Of a stretch of 64,000 nt of DNA, positions 1-8,985 are shown piece by piece. The first letter of the stretch is position 1; the number at the start of each line of letters is the position of its first letter. The notes under the pieces were generated by a model, which was not told the origin of the DNA, made no database searches, and saw only the letters and a list, made by a program, of their open reading frames with translations. The position numbers were made by a program, and so were the translations under genes. Source of the DNA: Stagonosporopsis chrysanthemi (lineage: Eukaryota > Ascomycota > Dothideomycetes > Pleosporales > Didymellaceae); the NCBI GenBank assembly GCA_022560025.1, contig JAFISE010000038.1, positions 158,397 to 222,396 of the forward strand. Direction: 5' to 3'.

Positions 1-1002
1 TGAAGTTGCTGGACAGCATAGATTGAGAGGTAAGTGTATGGTAGGAAGTAGCCTAAGGACTGAAGCACGTTTCCGATCTGGAGCATCCAGAACGCAGGAA
101 GGTGGATGAAGTTGAGACTGATGCGGCGGACGGTCGCTGATTGGGACAGTGGGATCCTTGGCTTGAGGAAGTACAGGAGTGGTGCAGAAAGCAGAACCTA
201 AAAGTGGTCAGTAAACCTCGTTTTGCGTTCTTAGCCAGAAACCTACCGCCATGACACTCCATGCTTGCAGGGTCACACTAGGTCCAAACCGCTGAAGGCT
301 GACCTCCACAGCGAAGGGAACTCCAACGCCAGCGGCTGATTTCCCGGCCCACATGACACCGTACGCGAGACCTTTCCGCTTGACAAACCATTCGTCGAGA
401 TAAAGCGTGGTAGGGGTGAAGAGTAAGCCACAGCCTAAGGCGCAAACGACGCCCTGAGTTGCAATCAGCTGCCACACGTTGGTCGCAAAGGACGACATCA
501 AGAAGCCAACAGCCGCGAGGATCAGACCAAGTGGACCAAACCAGCGACGCAGGCGAGGCCACCGTGTCATGATCGTGAACGTGAAAGGAGAGATGAGATA
601 CATGATGCCCTGTACTGATCAGCATGCAAAGATAGAAGCCTACGATTGAAGCTCACAGTCATCGTGGTGCCGATAACAGCGACGTTACTCGCGTTACCGC
701 CGAGTTTGTCGGGATGACTGCCATAGTACTCCTGGAATACCCCAAATGCGAGAGAATAGCCTTTATAACAGTGAGCATTCTTCTATATCAAAGCCTGACG
801 GCGAATTACCCCAAACAGGAATCTGAATTAAGGAACATCCGGCCAGGACTAGCCACGCCTCTCTGCCTCTGTCGGTGGGTGGTAGCATGATCTGTTCGAT
901 TTCCTCAGTCATATCCTGCTGCGGCGTCGCGTGACTGTTTGCATTCCCACGACTGGAGCTGTACGATCGATCAAGCTCAATCTCTTGCTGTGCTTCTGCC
1001 AT
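1..1002 (-). CDS. MFS monocarboxylate-type transporter, 3' part cut by window edge
   Basis: This is a membrane transporter of the major facilitator superfamily, closest in pattern to fungal monocarboxylate (MCT/MCH-like) permeases; the substrate is unknown. Exons run 1002-810, 760-657, 609-247 and 197 to beyond base 1, each joined by GT-AG introns of about 50 nt that keep frame. The N-terminal 45 residues are polar and cytosolic. The first membrane segment carries the family-typical FGVFQEYY, followed by VIGTT and then GIMYLISP at an exon start. Later helices include GCGLLFTPTTLYLDEWF and the loop KRKGLAYGVMWAGKSAAG, typical of the TM4-TM5 region of MCT proteins. The cytoplasmic loop and second helix bundle are only begun before the edge. 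Family assignment is strong; the exact substrate cannot be inferred. Confidence 0.85.
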
Positions 1003-1686
1003 ATTGGAGGGTTCGAAGGTGATACACTTGCGTTCGCATACGGTCTGCTTCTATATGCTATCGGATGTGTTATCAAACTCAGATTTGACGTTGAAGAAGG
1101 AAGATCTTGAAAGCAAAGAAATGGTCGCCAAGATGTTGAGGTTGATTGGCTTGACGTAAGCATCAAAGCTACAAACGGGAGCTACGACTGCGGGGTAAAT
1201 ACCGCTTGCTTTACGGTCGTGGAGACAGCATTCGCCTGATATGAATGGCGTCCTTTTCCTTGCTGGTCGTATGGGATAATACTCTGGCGACGCCAAGCTA
1301 AGCTTGCGGAATACAACGTAAAGTAGTCGTGATCATAAGCAGTGAAGCTCTGACACTTCTACGGCATACCATTAAGGAACACGAACTTCAATGCCCATCA
1401 TACAAACGAAATGCCAGCAGTCCCTTCTTAAGATCACCGCGATGCATGCATGCATGATGTGCTGGTAGTCGATCTCGGCACGCCGAGAAGCAACCGCCCC
1501 GGATTCCGGCTTCGGCTCCCCGAATCGAGTGTAACACATATCGAAACGAGGCTATTAAGTACTTAGTCCAGACAGTCAAAATGGCAGCAGCCCTGAGAAG
1601 CAGATTCGCAAGAACATTCTATTCTGTTAGCACAATCGAGCAACGAAAGCTTTCATCCTATCCACATCCGCTGTCCAGTACGCAGA
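1003..1686. other. Divergent intergenic region between MFS transporter and cupin gene
   Basis: This 684-bp spacer separates the divergently transcribed transporter and cupin genes, so it should contain both promoters. I see no convincing coding exon. The only notable element is a short upstream reading frame starting at 1581 that overlaps the cupin start in another frame (see findings). Confidence 0.5.
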
Positions 1687-2235
1687 ATGGCGCACGTCGG
1701 CGCGCTTCCCAAAATCCAAAGATATATCACCGGCCACAATGACAAAGGCCTAGCCATCTTCAGCAACGCTTTCGAGGAGGAAAGCAAGATGAAAGCCAAC
1801 GATGACGGCATCGCATTCGCCCTCAGCTACACCACAAAGGGCTTCCCCGTTGACATGACGGGCGACGAGGACCTCAAGGCGTACGAGAAGTACTTGAACA
1901 GCCCGCCGGGCCTAGTTGTATCAGGCGGTACCGTGCTTCGACATGTCGACATTCCTCCCAACACAGCGTGCACGATGCACAGGACTGTGAGCCTCGATTA
2001 TGGATGCGTGCTTGAAGGCGAAGTGGAGCTCCTTTTAGACAGCGGCGAGAAGCGTGTCATGAAGCGAGGCGATGTTGCAATTCAGCGTGGCACGATGCAT
2101 CAATGGATCAACCAGAGCGAAACGGATTGGACGCGCATGTTATTCGTGCTGCAGGAGAGCAAGCCGTTGGAGATTGCAGGCGAACGGTTCGGCGAGCATC
2201 TAGCGGGCATGGCGGGCGTACGGTCGTCCGATTGA
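1687..2235 (+). CDS. Small single-domain cupin protein
   Basis: An intronless 182-residue protein with one cupin_2-type beta-barrel. The first cupin motif is visible around residues 90-118 (the CTMHRT stretch followed by the GCVLEGEVEL strand), and the second includes the GTMHQW segment near residue 138, giving two histidine-bearing motifs that could hold a metal. Fungal relatives of this size are often annotated only as cupin-domain proteins; some act as small isomerases or cyclases next to polyketide enzymes, but no such enzymes lie nearby, so I do not assign a reaction. There is no signal peptide. The chosen ATG keeps the whole barrel. An overlapping upstream frame starts at 1581. The gene ends 357 bp before the farnesyltransferase start, on the same strand. 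Confidence 0.85.
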   Translation: MAHVGALPKIQRYITGHNDKGLAIFSNAFEEESKMKANDDGIAFALSYTTKGFPVDMTGDEDLKAYEKYLNSPPGLVVSGGTVLRHVDIPPNTACTMHRTVSLDYGCVLEGEVELLLDSGEKRVMKRGDVAIQRGTMHQWINQSETDWTRMLFVLQESKPLEIAGERFGEHLAGMAGVRSSD

Positions 2236-2592
2236 GATACGGTGTGTGTAGACTTTCTTGCAGTGTAGATACCTAGGTGCAATGCGATGAGGATCAAGCT
2301 TCCAGAATTTATGTCTTGGCACGCTTGCTCAATCAGGCGGCAAGCACGTGCTTCATACCACTTCACATCCTCGCACTTTATCTGTGCACCCACGAGGGGT
2401 AGCCGCGAACCGTGTTTCTTCGGCGATCTAAATTTTCAGGCGCCCCTTTGGAACAAGACATGAACAAACCTTTACGATAATTGCGCGGTTACGAACAATA
2501 GTAACAGCACGAAAATCTGCCTTTGTTCGATTCGACCACTCACACAAGCCAAATTCACGTGCCCCGCCAGCGGGAGATTACTTCTTAAGAAG
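2236..2592. other. Intergenic spacer, cupin to farnesyltransferase
   Basis: Holds the 3' end of the cupin transcript and the promoter and leader of the farnesyltransferase gene. No coding exon or repeat was recognised. Confidence 0.4.
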
Positions 2593-4038
2593 ATGGCAAT
2601 TCCTTTACGAAATTCGACGCAGGCCCCTTCTGCACGCTTGGAAGAGATCATTTCGAGTGAAAACCGGATCGAAGAGCTGTCAGACTCAGAGCTTGGGTCA
2701 GAAGACGAGTACGAAGACATGGGCACAGCAACACTCGAGGAGCAGGCGAATATTGCGTATTTGGAGAGCATACGAATCCCCATTCTAGACGACCTGCAGA
2801 CAAAGACGTCGAAAGCACAGGATGAAACGCTCCAGGTCGTTTTGCCGTTCTTGGAGGGGAACCCTCATGACTTCCCACTGAACTCATACGGCATTACACA
2901 ACTGCAACGAAAAAAGCATGTCACGTACATGGAAGATTCTCTGGACGATTACCCATCAGGCTATGCCATGATGGACGCTTCACGACCATGGATCATCTAC
3001 TGGGCGCTGCAAGGCTTGACAGCGCTTGGTGAGGACGTTTCTGAACACCAGCGGAGAACAGCGCACACCTTTTCATTGGCACAGCACCCAGACGGTGGCT
3101 TTGGTGGTGGATATGGACAGCTTGCACATCTCGCATGCTCATATGCCGCCGCGCTCTCGCTAGCAATCGTTGGCGGTGAAGCAAGTTACGAGTCCATTAA
3201 CCGCAAGACCATGTGGCACTTCCTGGGACGCATGAAGCAAGCAGATGGAGGCTTCACCATGTGTCAAGGTGGCGAAAAGGACATAAGAGGTGCTTTCTGT
3301 GCCATGATTATCTTATCGCTGCTCGATCTGCCTTTGGAACTGCCATTCGATTCGCCAGCTCGTCGACAGGGCTTGACGACATTCACCGACAACCTCGGCG
3401 AGTGGGTTTCAGAGTGTCAATCCTGGGACGGTGGCATCTCTGCAGCGCCAGGAAACGAAACTCACGGCGCCTACGCATTCTGTGGTCTGGGATGCCTGTC
3501 CATCCTCGGCCCGCCAAAGGAAACCTTGAACAAATACCTCGACGTCCCACTGCTGGTTCGCTGGATGTCGTCCCGCCAATGCGCACCCGAAGGCGGCTAC
3601 AACGGTCGCACCAACAAGCTCGTGGACGGCTGCTACTCGCACTGGGTGGGAGGCTGCTGGTCGATTATCGAAGCTGCAACAACCACTGATATCTGGAATC
3701 GAGCGGCACTCGGGCGCTACATCCTTGCAGTTGCTCAGGACAAGAAAGGTGGCCTGAGAGATAAGCCTGGGAAGCGTGCGGATGCCTACCATACCTGCTA
3801 CAACTTGGCTGGGTTGAGCGCTACGCAGCACCGTTATGTGTATGATGAGAGCATCAATAAGGGCCTGGGTGAGGTTGGTCTGGGAGCGCCATTCAGATGG
3901 AGGGCCGGAGGATTGTATGAAGAGGATGTTGTGTGGGATGCTACCGATGTTGTGGGGAAGATACACCCAGTGTTCCTTATTCCCTTCAGGGCCGTGTACG
4001 AGTGCAGGAAGTACTTTGAGGGCAAGGAGGGCTTTTGA
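2593..4038 (+). CDS. RAM1: Protein farnesyltransferase subunit beta (CaaX prenyltransferase)
   Basis: This is the catalytic beta subunit that, with an alpha subunit encoded elsewhere, transfers farnesyl to the cysteine of C-terminal CaaX motifs in Ras, Rho and pheromone-type proteins. The 481-residue, single-exon product begins with an acidic variable tail of about 60 residues. It then shows the alpha-alpha barrel repeats typical of prenyltransferases: PDGGFGGGYGQLAHLACSYA, QADGGFTMCQGGEKDIRGAFC, WDGGISAAPGNETHGAYAFC and EGGYNGRTNKLVDGCYSHW. The expected zinc ligands are present as Asp345 and Cys347 (in VDGCYS) and His400 (in DAYHTCYN). The GRTNKLVDGCY context and the farnesyl-pocket DIRGAFC argue for FTase rather than geranylgeranyl or Rab transferase. 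Length matches fungal Ram1/Cpp1 orthologues. No lesion is seen. Confidence 0.95.
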   Translation: MAIPLRNSTQAPSARLEEIISSENRIEELSDSELGSEDEYEDMGTATLEEQANIAYLESIRIPILDDLQTKTSKAQDETLQVVLPFLEGNPHDFPLNSYGITQLQRKKHVTYMEDSLDDYPSGYAMMDASRPWIIYWALQGLTALGEDVSEHQRRTAHTFSLAQHPDGGFGGGYGQLAHLACSYAAALSLAIVGGEASYESINRKTMWHFLGRMKQADGGFTMCQGGEKDIRGAFCAMIILSLLDLPLELPFDSPARRQGLTTFTDNLGEWVSECQSWDGGISAAPGNETHGAYAFCGLGCLSILGPPKETLNKYLDVPLLVRWMSSRQCAPEGGYNGRTNKLVDGCYSHWVGGCWSIIEAATTTDIWNRAALGRYILAVAQDKKGGLRDKPGKRADAYHTCYNLAGLSATQHRYVYDESINKGLGEVGLGAPFRWRAGGLYEEDVVWDATDVVGKIHPVFLIPFRAVYECRKYFEGKEGF

Positions 4039-4153
4039 GCTTTGTCAACATGGTCTTATCGTGACATTTCGCACACTAACATACAACTTGAACATCATTA
4101 TAAATTGAATCCGAATGCAGTATCCATTGCGGTCGATACACAGTCTTTTTTGT

Positions 4154-4765
4154 TCACGCATCCATGTAGACCACAAGCGGCGGACCTCCAACCTTCGGCT
4201 TGATAAAGGCCTTGATAGCTGCATGCGCCTCACACTCATTGTCATAGTAGTCCATATCAGCCTTCGAATCGAAGATAGTCCGGGCGACAAGAGTGTAGCC
4301 CTGAGTCCTGGGGTCATCGTAAGGTTGATGAGCCGTGGCCTGCTCAATGTACGGTTTTCCATCCTATCAATCCGTTAGATTCCATATCGAGGTGTTAAAA
4401 TACCCATCTCCTGCACAGACACCTCTGTCTGGTTCGATTTCTACCTGCCTTCGCCCAGAAGGACTGCTCTGATGCACGTGCGCCGCGGCACGGTTAGGTA
4501 CCTGCAGCCTCATCACATCGCACCCCACGGTCCTCTGAATCCAACACTCAGCCGCGCGCAGCCACTGGGATCATGAATCGAGCGCGAGGCTGGACTTACA
4601 TTATGGCGCTCGGGGATGTGATGGGATTATCTGACATGCAGAGGATTGCAAGCAGGAACGTACCTTGACGGCGTCCTGAGTCAGGGTCGAGTATTTCTGG
4701 ATTGCCTCTTTGATGGCGGCGGCATCTGAGAGCTTGAACAACGTCATGCGTGCGATTTTGGACAT
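4154..4765 (-). CDS. Dabb (stress-responsive A/B barrel) domain protein
   Basis: A 103-residue protein encoded by two exons, 4765-4664 and 4363-4154, joined in phase 0. It starts MSKIARMTLFKLSD, the usual opening of fungal Dabb proteins. It continues with KDGKPYIEQATAHQPY, then TQGYTLVARTIFDSKADMDY, and ends near CEAHAAIKAFIKPKVGGPP and VYMDA. This is the ferredoxin-like dimeric alpha/beta barrel fold (PF07876). Some relatives are polyketide or olivetolic-acid cyclases; most fungal ones are uncharacterised and linked to stress. The intron is 300 nt, much longer than the 45-75 nt introns elsewhere in this window. The gene is convergent with the farnesyltransferase gene, whose stop codon lies 115 bp away. 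Fold assignment is good, function unknown. Confidence 0.8.
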
Positions 4766-7532
4766 TTTGGGGTTGGTTAGGAGGGTGTAATGCGTGCTGG
4801 GTAGGATGTTGCTGCTGTTTGGGGCACTTTTGTTAGGGAGCGCCGGAGCTGGTGAGGAGAGCCACGCGGATGGTAGGCTCGGATCCCCCTCCCGTCAGCG
4901 ATGCTGAGCCTTGTACTTGAAGTAGTGTCTACGGATATGTCTAACATGGCAATCCTACAGGTACAGCGTATTTGCTGTCAAAGGATCATGTTTCGTGTTG
5001 TGCTATAACGAGAGACACATAGGTACGTCACCTTTCTGCAAGCCTATAGTTAATATCCGCTCAAAACAGCAGTGTCAAGGTCTAGATTTGCACGTCTGAC
5101 ATTGATGAAGTTGTAGCTCTTCGTCTCTATCAAACAGCTACCGACTCAGCGAAATGCCGTGATAAACCCAGGACTTGCTCATGCAGTGCACTGCGGATGC
5201 CGGAGGACACTCCAACAGTTCTGATTGCGTACGGCCATTCGACCTTGCACAACAAGAGACTGACTCGTTACCGTGCCGTGTCTTCGCTGCTATTTGACAC
5301 TGAGACAGACCCTGAGGGACGACGCTCGTAGTACGCAGCGCGCGGAATGTTGCGTCGAGCTGTGTAACCTTGGGCGAAGCGAATTCGGTAAGCTCAAGCA
5401 CAATCACGGGACCAAACCAGTTCGAGAACGACTCTTGCTCACAGTGCACATTTCATAACTGCACCGACGCACTCAATGGCATGACAACCATTCCATGAAG
5501 TCCAAATAGTGATGGCTACGGCGGCACCTGCTCGCTCCTGCCATCTCCAAGTCTGAGCGCAGAGAGGGGCAACTGTCGTGCACTGACACGGGTGCTTCAC
5601 CGCCATTCTCAGTGCAGATTGCGCTGGTAGCCGTGCGTCATCCATCCCCAGATCTTCCCGCCCGTGCTACTGCCATGTTGCGCAGAAACTCAACAGCTGG
5701 CCGCAACGAGGCTGCCAACGCGTCCGACTGATTCGTCAGCTGCAATGGCTGCCATTAACTCAGTTTTCCGATTGCTCTTTCTGCGGAGATTTCATGCGGT
5801 TCATGCTGAATGGACCCGATTGAGCCCACTCCTAGTCGTCTTCAACCGAGTCTTGGACCGGCGCCATAGCGAGGCCGCTCCTGCGTGGGCCTTGCACTTG
5901 GTCCTCCATGTATGTACCGTTGCTGTACGCTGCCGGCCTATCGCGCTTTCGTCTCCGTTTTGTGCACCATCGCACTACCGTCCGGACCCAGGCTTTTGCG
6001 CAGCGATCGAGGGCAGCATGCAGCCGCCCGCTTCGTGAAGCTCCAAATCATGCACGTCGTGAGTAGCCTTGGCCTCTGCAATCCTCCAAACATCGGCGAT
6101 GGACCGTCCTCAGCTCGCTCGGCTGTTGAGCGACTAGGATCTGTTCCGAGCATTTTCTGCACAAGTCCATCCAACGTCAGGCGGATCGTTACACACGACA
6201 TCCATCCTTGCAAACGTTCCTCGACAATTGCGGGCTGTAACAGGCGCTCGAGCTATCGCTAGACTGTCTCCGCAGTGAACGGACTCATGGCGCAACCGCC
6301 GTTGCTGCCTCTCCAACTTCGGTTACGGTTGCATATCGCTCGACTTTCAAAGTCAAGCGTCTTTGACAACTCACCATGCGCCATGCCATGCAGGTGCATG
6401 AACGCCCGCGCGCGACGACAGATTTCTGGTAGCACGACCCCAGTTGCCCTCTCGAATGCAGCATGAGCCGATCTTATTTGCCTTTGTCTTCCCGCCGAGC
6501 AGTGCCTGCTATTCCTGGTATGACGCTCTGCCAACTTCAGCCGTGATGCTCGCGATAGCGTGTCAAGTTCCTCTCCACTCATCCTGATTGTAGGCGCGAC
6601 TTCCGCTGCCATGCCTGGGTAGCCCTGTCAGCGTGCTTGGGCTCCACAATTCTCTGCGCGTCTGCGCCTGGTCTTAAATCCCGTTCACCAACTTGCCCCT
6701 TCGTATTTCACGCAGAGGTTCTACACCAATTGTTGCCAAGCTGCCCAAACTCCCTCAGAGCTCAGTGGACATTCGTCATGCTTAGCATGGTTTGCTCACG
6801 CAACACAACATCATGCTGCTGGGCTGACCTGCCGAGGGGGTACAACGTGACCGTCACTGTACATCGTTGTTAATGCTTCTGCATCAGGGTCTATTGTACG
6901 TCGATCTGAAAGGAGCGCCTCGACGAACCATGAACCACGCTAAGGCTGCATGATGGTGGCGATGGCGAATGATATCCCAGTAGGCGGATACCGGTGAAGC
7001 TTGTGCCTTTACGGCATGAGCCCTTTCACTAGAAATCTGGAACCCTAGTTTTTGTTGGCGAAAATGCGGCCAACGCATCGATAATATGGGCCTCTTTGTA
7101 CAGAGCCGCAAGACCCGCATATTATGCGCTTCCAGACGTCCAATTGACGGCGCGTCTACTGGTCGGAGAACTCTGCATGTTCCAAGATACTCGCTGCACT
7201 CGGCTGCCGCAATTAATTACACGCAATCCCACACTAGACGGATACGTCCCTATCGTCCCATATACCCTCTGCACGCCAAACCCTCTCGCTTCCTTCTACC
7301 TACAACGCAACATTTCTCCCCACCTTCAGTACACCTGTCAATCTCTCGCCTCCAAGTGTTGACACTGTGTTGTACGACAGGAGCCACGACTACCTCTTTC
7401 AGTCGGCTACAAACGAGCGCTTGCCTTTTCTTGTCAGAACCGACCTTAACTTTCCCTTCTTGAGCTTCAACCCTACATTGAGCGGTAGCCTTGCTTTTTC
7501 CAATTACAAACAACCACTCACAACCCACCGCC
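4766..7532. other. Gene-free 2.8 kb region, divergent promoters and leader
   Basis: No reading frame here has family motifs, spliceable continuation or gene-like composition; the longest open frames are about 125 codons and lie on both strands, as expected by chance. The right part (about 7,200-7,530) is pyrimidine-rich and probably forms the promoter and 5' leader of the gene that starts at 7533. The left part should hold the promoter of the Dabb gene. Nothing else was recognised. Confidence 0.4.
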
Positions 7533-8254
7533 ATGTTCTACATCATGTATTTGACAGGTAAGTCGCATTTTCCATTATTGGTTCATGCTTGGAGACCCAT
7601 GGGTACAATTGGGGTGGTGAAGTCGAAAGAGAAAGAACATGCATTGAATGCGGGGGGTTGCAGCAACCCATGCCTTGTTCCTGTCCGCACTGCCTATTCT
7701 ATGTCAAGCACAGTCTGCCACGAGAACCTCTATAGTGCTCCGTGGGTTTCAACAGTTGACTAATCTTACCTGCAGGTCTTTGCCAAAGGAGGCACTGGCC
7801 CGACCCTCAGTTCCAGACATATCGAACAGGCTACGGCTACGGATGCACAGTCCGTGTCAACAACCGCGAGTACTCAACAGACGTGGACTACGAGAGCGAC
7901 GAGCTCGCCAAGAATGCTGCTGCTACCCGAGCTTATATGATCTGCCGCAATTTCTCTGTTAACGATGGCATGTTTCCCGGCCACCGACCGGGCCAGGGAG
8001 GTGTCGTTCAGGGCATGCCGGTTGCGATTGGTGCTGGCCGACGTAACACAACGATCTCCAATGACTACGAGACTGCCAGTAGCTCAAGCGGAGACACTAG
8101 CCCGAGGAACAGTGATTACGGTCTTGATGCTCCAGGACGTCGCTCCAGCAAGTCTAGCACAAGTTCAACCAGTGCCTGCTATTGTGGCAGGGGGGCTGTA
8201 AGAATGTACGAGAGGTGCACTGGCTGTTTGAGAGACGCCGGATACCAGTGCTAA
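7533..8254 (+). CDS. Small double-stranded-RNA-binding-motif-like protein
   Basis: Two exons, 7533-7557 and 7776-8254, are joined by a 218-nt GT-AG intron after one base of codon 9, giving 167 residues. The first exon encodes only MFYIMYLTG, so the gene is easy to miss. Residues 15-65 read like a degenerate dsRNA-binding fold: PQFQTYRTGYGYGCTVRVN, then YSTDVDYESDELAKNAAATR and AYMICRNFSV. These give the pattern of strand, Gly-rich turn, strand and an Ala-rich C-terminal helix. The middle is a Gly/Ser-rich linker and the C-terminus carries a small cysteine cluster (CYCGRG, then CTGCLRDAGYQC). Similar short hypothetical proteins occur across filamentous ascomycetes; none is characterised to my knowledge. 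RNA binding is inference from pattern only. Confidence 0.7.
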
Positions 8255-8985
8255 GCTGGTAGGATTCCGAGACAAAGCCGGGCTTCTACGACAGGACTGT
8301 TGCCACGAGCAAGGCACGTCGAAAGGCTCCGTATTTCGGTCCGACGCAGAATCCCACAGTCACGTGTTTGGGTCGGATGGAAGCATACCCGGGCTTCACG
8401 GCAGTACCAAGACAATGATTGCAATCCCCACAACCACGCGGCGTTGCATCTCTTCGCATCCGACAGACATCGACCGCATTTTCTTTATACCTCAGCATCC
8501 GATACGACCACTTACGACTCTCGTTTGCCATCTCTTTCTCCCAGGCGGCTGCATAGCGACGGCATTGCACATTCAAGCGTTCAGCGACCTCACCATTTCA
8601 TTATACTACTCACGGGCTGGCTGTCTTGCATTTTTAACCCACATTTCCTTTCGTTTGGGCTGGCTGTTTCACCTCAAATTGCGAAAAGTTTCCGTGGTAG
8701 TCTTTCCTTTGTGTATTGCAAGGACGTTCCGCAACGCTAAACAACGGCTAAGATCACGATGACCCCAAAAGAAGGAAAAGATTACGATTATGGGCCTCAC
8801 GGCTTCACGAATACCTTTATGATGACGACTCGTTCCATTTCTTCCATAGATAGAATCCAAGGTTCATTCTGACCATCTATATACCTGCATCACATTCGGT
8901 GAGCGACCTGCGAGCACCATGCGCCTTCTCCGAGAATACTCTGCCTTCCTCATATAAGTACCACTGATGAGTACCACCCGCTGAT
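8255..8985. other. Convergent 3' spacer
   Basis: A 731-bp stretch between the ends of two convergent genes. It should contain both terminators and 3' UTRs. No exon, repeat or RNA gene was recognised. Confidence 0.4.

Noticed and set aside
1687..4038. Cupin and farnesyltransferase as a functional pair or mini-cluster
   Set aside because: Same strand and close, but one is a housekeeping prenyltransferase and no biosynthetic enzyme is nearby.
4430..4460. tRNA T-loop-like string ggttcgattt
   Set aside because: No acceptor stem, anticodon arm or D-arm could be paired around it; it lies in the Dabb intron.
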